Source: Ornithodoros turicata (Eukaryota; Arthropoda; Arachnida; Ixodida; Argasidae). Taken from it: 64,000 bases of DNA. Both the position numbers and the translations under genes were made by a program. The stretch is taken from NCBI RefSeq assembly GCF_037126465.1, contig NC_088205.1, forward strand, positions 32,595,482-32,659,481, in the 5' to 3' direction. The notes under the pieces were generated by a model. The model was not told where the DNA came from. It made no database searches and saw only the letters and a list, made by a program, of their open reading frames with translations. Shown here one piece after another: positions 59,028-64,000 of this stretch; position 1 is the stretch's first letter; each line of letters opens with the position of its first letter.

Positions 59028-59030
59028 GTA

Positions 59031-60054
59031 GTTTCTCGTGAATGAAGGCGTAAAGTCATCTGAAATTCACAGAAGACTTCAGGCTCAGTATGGCCACGAT
59101 ACACTTAGCCGCAGCAAAGCGTTTAAGTGGTGCAAACGGTTCCGAGACGGCCGTACATCAGTGCAGGACGATCCCAACCGGGGCGGCTCAGAGCCCAGTG
59201 TCAGAGTTCCTGAGAACATTCAACTTGTGCAGCGCCTGATCCCCAAGGACCGACGGATAACATGTCTCGAACTCGCTCAAAAGACGGACCTTTTTGTGGG
59301 AACGTTGAGCACTATCATTCATGAACACCTCCAGTTTTGCAAAGTTAGTGCCCGTTGGGCCCGAGGCATCTCTCTGTGTTTGACCGGCGGAGAAGGCCAG
59401 AAATCTCCCAAGAGCTAAGGTACCGTTTCGACACTGTATGACAGCCGTTCCTTGATCGGATCATCACGTGCGATGAAACGTGGGTGCACCATTTCACTCC
59501 TGAGTCTAGACGCGCATCAAAACAGTGGAAGCATCCGGGCTCGCCGGCTCCCAAGAAGTTCCGAAGCACCCCGTCTGCGGGTAAGGTCATGGCCACGGTT
59601 TTCTGGGACAAGGCTGGCGTTGTTCATGTTGATTTTCTGCCCACTGGTACCACCATCAATAGTGCATATTACTGCAAGGTTCTCAGGGATGTGCATAAGG
59701 CGCTGAAGCAAAAGCGGCCGGGCCTCATCACCAAAGGAGTCCTCCTCCTACAGGACAGTGCACGCCCGCATACCGCGCATCTCACGACACGCACCTTACA
59801 GGAACTGGGCTGGGAGTTGCTGCCACATCGCCCTTACAGTCCTGACCTCGCCCACAGCGATTTCCATCTCTTCGGGCCACAGAAGGCGTTCCTTGGGGGC
59901 CGCCACTTGCTGCGACGACGAGGTCAAGAATGCGGTCCGATCATGGCTGCTACGCGCCGGTAAGGATTTCTAGGCTGCTGGCATCCAAGCCCTCGTGAAA
60001 CGCTGGGACAAGTGCATTAGTGCAGCTGGAGATTACGTTGAAAAATACAACTAA
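59031..60054 (+). pseudogene. Mariner transposase, main part (D34D), one frameshift
   Basis: A DDD-type transposase that cuts and joins the terminal repeats. The HTH region QAQYGHDTLSRSKAFKWCKR is near 59085. After a frameshift between about 59380 and 59460 come CDETWVHHFTPESRR, VMATVFWDKAGVVHVDF, LLQDSARPHTAH and SPDLAHSDFHLFGP. The last two catalytic Asp are separated by 34 residues, the mariner signature. A further frameshift near 59915 precedes the C-terminus RWDKCI..YVEKYN ending at 60054. The first 14 residues lie at 56819-56860, before the LINE insertion. Confidence 0.9.
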
Positions 60055-60126
60055 TTTCTCGGCTGTAAGTTCATTTTACTTTTGCGAAAAATAAAAAGTC
60101 CCGGTTTGACTTGAACACCCGTCGTA

Positions 60127-61130
60127 TATATAGACAGGTAGCGAAACTCCCATAGGGCCCTGCGTCTTCAGATGACGCCATGCTAGAGACTGTCAGCGCC
60201 ATCCATCCGTTGCGCGGACTACTACTTTTGTAAATAAATGACGTCAGGTATGACGTCAGCAGCATGAATAATAAGCAGTGCATAATTAGCCATGGCGCGT
60301 TTGCGTTGCATTCCCTTCCTCTTTTCCTGACCGAACCATACTAATCACCCAGGGCAGCCATACCAGACGAGAACAGAGAAAAATAAATCATATCAGGTTT
60401 AATGACACATATCAGTTCGAAATGCATAGAGATATCACAGGATTTGACGAAGGGTATGTGGTAACCACAAATAAACGGGAAGTTTCACTTAAGGTTCATC
60501 CCTCACCTAGACCTAAACGTACACGTAGTGATTAGCCGTTTGTATTTCTTCAATGAGTGGTCATCATGGGTCCGTTGCAAAAAACATGGCATCGTTGGTG
60601 CACAGCTGATTCGCTAACACTCACGCTATAATGGCCGGTCTTGCCATGACGAAACCTTTGTTTCACGGGTGCAGCTACACGGAATGCATAGCACGCATCT
60701 GTTCACACGTGTTAATCTTAGTCTACAGCTTCGAGATGTGAACGTCGTTTCCTGTTTAATCCAAAGAGTGTACGAACTCCGCATTACAACAATACACGGG
60801 CACACGGCACGGATACAAGAATACACGGACAAACGAGCCTACTGCTACACATGCGAAGTGGAGCAGGATACGGAAACGTACTCAGGTGGTAGATGATTTC
60901 GTATATGTGTACTAGTGAGGCAACAGATAGCTTTTCCTATACTTAAATTATGAATAAACTATTACTATATACGAGACCCACGCGCACGTCGTAAATATTT
61001 TTTGTTTACGACCGTACCTGTGCTACCAACACCCAGGGATCGCTTGAGTCACGGAAATGACAGTGTTGCCGGGTCAGATTTGTTTTTTTTCCCCGCCTTC
61101 GTTACCTGGCTAAATCGCTACAACCCTTCT
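60127..61130. other. Unassigned 1 kb interval
   Basis: No exon or element recognised. Frames at 60626-60832 (-) and 60669-60896 (+) overlap and have no domain. This could hold the promoter and upstream exon of the WAP-like gene. Confidence 0.35.
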
Positions 61131-61156
61131 TGCACTCGCCCATACTGCATCTAACA

Positions 61157-61945
61157 ATGGTCTCTGATACATTTGTCATCCTGTTCTGCGGTTGCCAGTT
61201 TGCTGCACCGTATGCCATTTGTCCCAGCAATGATGGACAGGTGAGCGACTGTGCCTTTGAAGAGTGTACAGCAGAACAATGCGAACTGGATGGTCTAAAA
61301 TGCTGCCCGAAGCCCTGCGGTGGAACATGGCGTGTCCCAGGTAGGTTGTCCAACATTTCTACAACCTCTACGTCGGTTACCTCTAAGCATATCGTGCCTA
61401 TACGGTATTTTACGAACAGATGCAAGAGGGAAAATTTAGTGCTGTTACGTCTGCTTCGTTTAAATCTTCGCAATAAGCCAGAGAGGAAGGTACAAGCTGA
61501 GCTACAGTATCTACCATACGTGGGCGAGCTTTTCTGGCAAGACCTTTTGCGTCATTTGGCTACGTTGATACGAACTTTATTCTCCTTCACCTGGCGCATA
61601 AAATATCCTGAATTACTAGAAGAACAGCAGGGTTGAAGTATCGGTGCCCATCGTTCTGAGGCTATTTCCTTAACATTTCCTTACCGGTTCGCTAGATTTT
61701 TTAGCTTGTTACTCATTACGACTAAGTCGTTCAGATGCGTTGAGATGATATGGTGTCATACAGTATTGCCAGTGCTGAAGCTTGCATATTTCCTATTTAT
61801 TCTGTGGTGTATGTTACTTCTAAGACTTTCGTCCGTAACCGTTCACTCTTCGTTTGCAGGGGCGCTGCTTGCTATGATCTACCCGGAAACAACCGACAAC
61901 GGCATCTACTCTCACAACTACACCGCTTCCACGTTACCGAAGTAA
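61157..61945 (+). CDS. Small WAP-like secreted cysteine-rich protein, two exons
   Basis: Exons 61157-61340 and 61860-61945, with donor CCCAG|GTAGGT and acceptor CGTTTGCAG; phase 1 on both sides joins to about 89 residues. MVSDTFVILFCGCQFAA may be a signal peptide, but GTTCTGCGGTTGCCAG just before 61199 also looks like an acceptor, so the first exon may be internal with a signal exon upstream. The core YAICPSNDGQVSDC..EECTAEQCELDG, then KCCPKPCGG, fits the whey-acidic-protein four-disulfide pattern of protease inhibitors and antimicrobials. The eighth Cys, expected near CGxxC, is Trp (CGGTWRVP). The tail has an NYT glycosylation site and stop TAA at 61943-61945. Target unknown. Confidence 0.72.
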
Positions 61946-62049
61946 CAGCCGCTGAGTGACCTTGAACGTTGCAAGACCTATGGCAATTTTGCCCACGTCT
62001 CGGATGATTTGATGTACACATCTGTGCATAAATATATCTGCAACATTCC

Positions 62050-62055
62050 AATAAA
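62050..62055 (+). promoter_or_regulatory. Polyadenylation signal of the WAP-like gene
   Basis: AATAAA about 105 bases after the stop, within ACATTCCAATAAATTTTAAT. The distance and AT-rich context fit a genuine 3' end and support the two-exon model. Confidence 0.7.
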
Positions 62056-62059
62056 TTTT

Positions 62060-63936
62060 AATTCTTATTGACACGTTGCTTTGAGCCTATTGTATGGAGT
62101 GTCTCAAATTTTGTCGGTTCTAGTACAATTGTGTCCGTCCTTATTGTCTTTATCCCAGCGCTAAGGGTTTTCTCTCCAATTAGTTGGAATTGTAGTGGAT
62201 CTCAACTCGCGTGCAGAGGGCTGGTTGGCCGATAAGACGTAAGGGAGATACTACAGATGAGATTTTCTAATCCCGTGGGTGTAAGTTACGGGAAAAAAAG
62301 TAGGTGGCCCACACTACCGGGGACTGGAACCGAACCAAAAGCGCTTGGAACCGAAATCTTTTGGGGAACCGTAACCAGAACCGAAAAGTTAAATTCCGGT
62401 TACCGCTTCGTAACATACGGTTCACATGATGAAGTTCACATGTATAAGGATAGTGTTGGGGGTACGCTGACATCGAAAGGTTATCATGAAGCGATATTGG
62501 AATGTTGTAGAAAATCGTTGGTTATGTACCACATGGGTCAAAGTCTCCATCTTCCCATGCATTTCAGCCTATTCGACGCGATAAACAACGGGGACCGCCA
62601 TTTCGTGGGACAGGGGTTGCGAACATCGCAAAATCTGCCACCTATATTTGTATCGAAGGAAAACTTACCTGCAAACAATGTGCACAGAGCGTGCTATTCC
62701 TCCGAATCCGTGAGTTATAGCTGCCATCTCTCCTAAACGAGTGTGCCGGGTGTGTTCACGATATTTCTAATCGCTGCGAAAGTACGATCCTGTGGTGTTG
62801 TATTCAGTTGTGTCTGTCGTCATGTTCGTTAAATATCGTGATGCCCGCTGGGTAGCTGAGACTACATTGTATGATTTAGAAGAAGGTACGCAGCGTAATT
62901 CTACGACTACATTGTGCGGCGAAATGGCTACAAACTATATTTGTAGGCGTCGCCCTGCGTATATTGCATAGAACGCTCCATCGTTAGTGCACAGATTATG
63001 TTTTGTGATTGCCAATGAACGACAGCGCCTGAAGTACAGCTTTGTTTTCGCTTTTCCAAATGAAAAATGTTTGCTGTCTCAAGAGCTTCAGGAAACAATT
63101 TCTTCTTGAAACCACCCTGAAAACCACGTTGCGAAGTTGTTTGCCAGTGGAAATTGTTTAAAACGCTATGCGTAATTGCAAATATTTTTGGATCTGGGTT
63201 GTGAAGTAATAACACACATTGTATGTTAGTGGTAGAATTGATTTCCGTCAAAGATATATTTGGTATACCAGATATATTTGCCGCTCATAGCCACAATTGT
63301 TTCGCTGCGCTATCACGCAATAAAAACAAACAAACAGATATATTTGAAAAGGGAAGGCAAAGGCAAGACGTAATCACTTCGAATCTCTTGCAAGTGGTTT
63401 ATGAAACAATTTCAACCTCCAAGTAACTTTTTTTTAAATTCTGATTTGTATGGAGCCCCTCACATAGACCTCTTTTTGAATTTCTAAAGGAAAGTTTCAT
63501 AACCAGCTCGTTCACGTCATCCCCCTTCCAGTCTCAAAGAAAGCAGCATAAGGACGCAATCTGTTCACCTCATTCATAAAATACTGAACATTTCTACCGT
63601 CCAGGCTGTTGACATTGATATTCACACGTGACGTATAGCATATACTTTTCGGTTGTCTGCACGTGTTAGCCCAGTAGATGTAAGATGTGAAACAGTCATC
63701 ACAGTCACAAAATATATGCACATACAGAGTTGCTACTTTGCTGTAGGTCACTGGTTATTGATTTCGTAACAAAATTTGTTCTGAGAAAGCGATGAGCATA
63801 GTTGCCCTGAACTTGCTCTCACATGAGCCGAGACATGCATCGATTAAGAAATATTTGCATCAGTACAAGACGAGTAAAGGGTTTGTATTACACATTTGTA
63901 ATATCAGTAACATTAATATTCACCCGAAGCATATGC
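62060..63936. other. Unassigned interval with a GGAACCGAA cluster
   Basis: 62310-62410 carries repeated GGAACCGAA, GGAACCG and CCAGAACCGAAA motifs beginning after GTAGGTGGCCCACACTACCG, which looks like one end of an iteron-type element without a visible partner. The 159-codon frame at 62257-62736 crosses this cluster and has no known domain. Nothing is recognised from 62740 to 63936. Confidence 0.4.
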
Positions 63937-64000
63937 TTATTTCTTTATTTATTTATTTCCATACCCTCAGGGCCATGAGGCATTGAAGAGGGGAGGGGCA
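63937..64000 (-). mobile_element. LINE 3' end, second copy, cut by window edge
   Basis: TTATTTATTTATTTCCATAC then CCTCAGGGCCATGAGGCATT and GAAGAGGGGAGGGGCA match 56865-56926 almost base for base. Orientation is -, so the rest of the element lies beyond the window. Confidence 0.88.

Larger units (their letters stand above)
56860..59030 (-). mobile_element. 5'-truncated LINE nested in the mariner
   Basis: Read on the - strand: RT from QGSHLGPLLFLIYINDL and IRLYADDCVIF through EYKYLGVHISSDLPW, then, across the MITE, KVKLQLYRSLVRPKLEYASS and ESIQNRASRF. The 3' UTR ends CCCTGAGGGTATGGAAATAA with an (AAAT)n tail against the mariner. The same 3' end recurs at 63937-64000. It is interrupted by a SINE (57161-57462) and a MITE (57756-58578). 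Confidence 0.88.
56663..60124 (+). mobile_element. Mariner transposon split by a nested LINE
   Basis: The left end CGAGGGGTGTTCAAGTCAAA and right end TTTGACTTGAACACCCGTCG are complements with one mismatch. TA flanks both sides (56661-56662 and 60125-60126). The net length without the LINE (about 56860-59030) is about 1.3 kb, normal for mariner. The transposase starts at ATG 56819 (MADNEVGAHIEQRI), breaks at the LINE and resumes at FLVNEGVKSSEIHRRL. Confidence 0.92.

Noticed and set aside
62257..62736. 159-codon + strand open frame
   Set aside because: Crosses a GGAACCGAA motif cluster; no domain or splice support.

Overview
This window is animal nuclear DNA, almost certainly arthropod and, by inference, from a tick or related chelicerate. 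The reasons are spliced genes with short GT-AG-type introns, several non-LTR retrotransposon clades, mariner, hAT-like and CACTA-like DNA transposons, and a tRNA-derived SINE that resembles tick SINEs. There are no bacterial-style operons, CRISPR arrays or closely packed ORFs. Only two host genes could be supported; most of the rest is layered transposon debris.

Layout. 1-2090: degraded non-LTR retrotransposon (RT and 3' UTR). 2110-9320: a repeat rich in TTGGCCAA-type motifs, split by a 6 kb CACTA-like element (2298-8281) that itself holds a 1.3 kb foldback, an AACTGG-motif cluster and a 75-bp hairpin. 9560-19580: mostly unassigned, with a TTAA-flanked MITE, a perfect palindrome, a possible Harbinger fragment and a 1 kb block of GGTATA motifs. 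19585-21140: tandem satellite, with one hAT MITE inside and a sister copy just downstream. 22930-23810: hAT-like element built from GAGGTGAGG motifs. 25000-29890: two copies of one repeat, one broken by a SINE and the other by a CACTA-like element (27276-29584), with a 5'-truncated LINE between. 31219-32552: one hAT-like element nested in another element.

32657-43733: the 3' part of a Src-family tyrosine kinase gene on the + strand. It has seven recognisable exons (SH2 domain, kinase domain, C-terminal regulatory tail). Its two large introns (4.3 and 4.6 kb) hold a high-identity repeat array, a decayed mariner, a MITE and a SINE. The SH3 and N-terminal exons are not seen. 44943-47580: I-clade-like LINE with RNase H. 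47881-48503: hAT-like element with GGATTCG motifs. 49634-50912: long-arm foldback. 52676-55350: second large LINE of the same family as the one at position 1. 56663-60124: a mariner split by a LINE that is itself split by a SINE and by an 823-bp TA-flanked MITE. 61157-61945: a small two-exon WAP-like secreted-protein gene. The window ends in another copy of the LINE 3' end that split the mariner.

Main pattern for the hunt: many unrelated DNA transposons here carry dense, family-specific 5-10 bp iterated motifs near their ends. I read these as transposase-binding subterminal repeats. Where target-site duplications can be read directly, they place several of these elements in the hAT class (8 bp) or as CACTA-like (2 bp).
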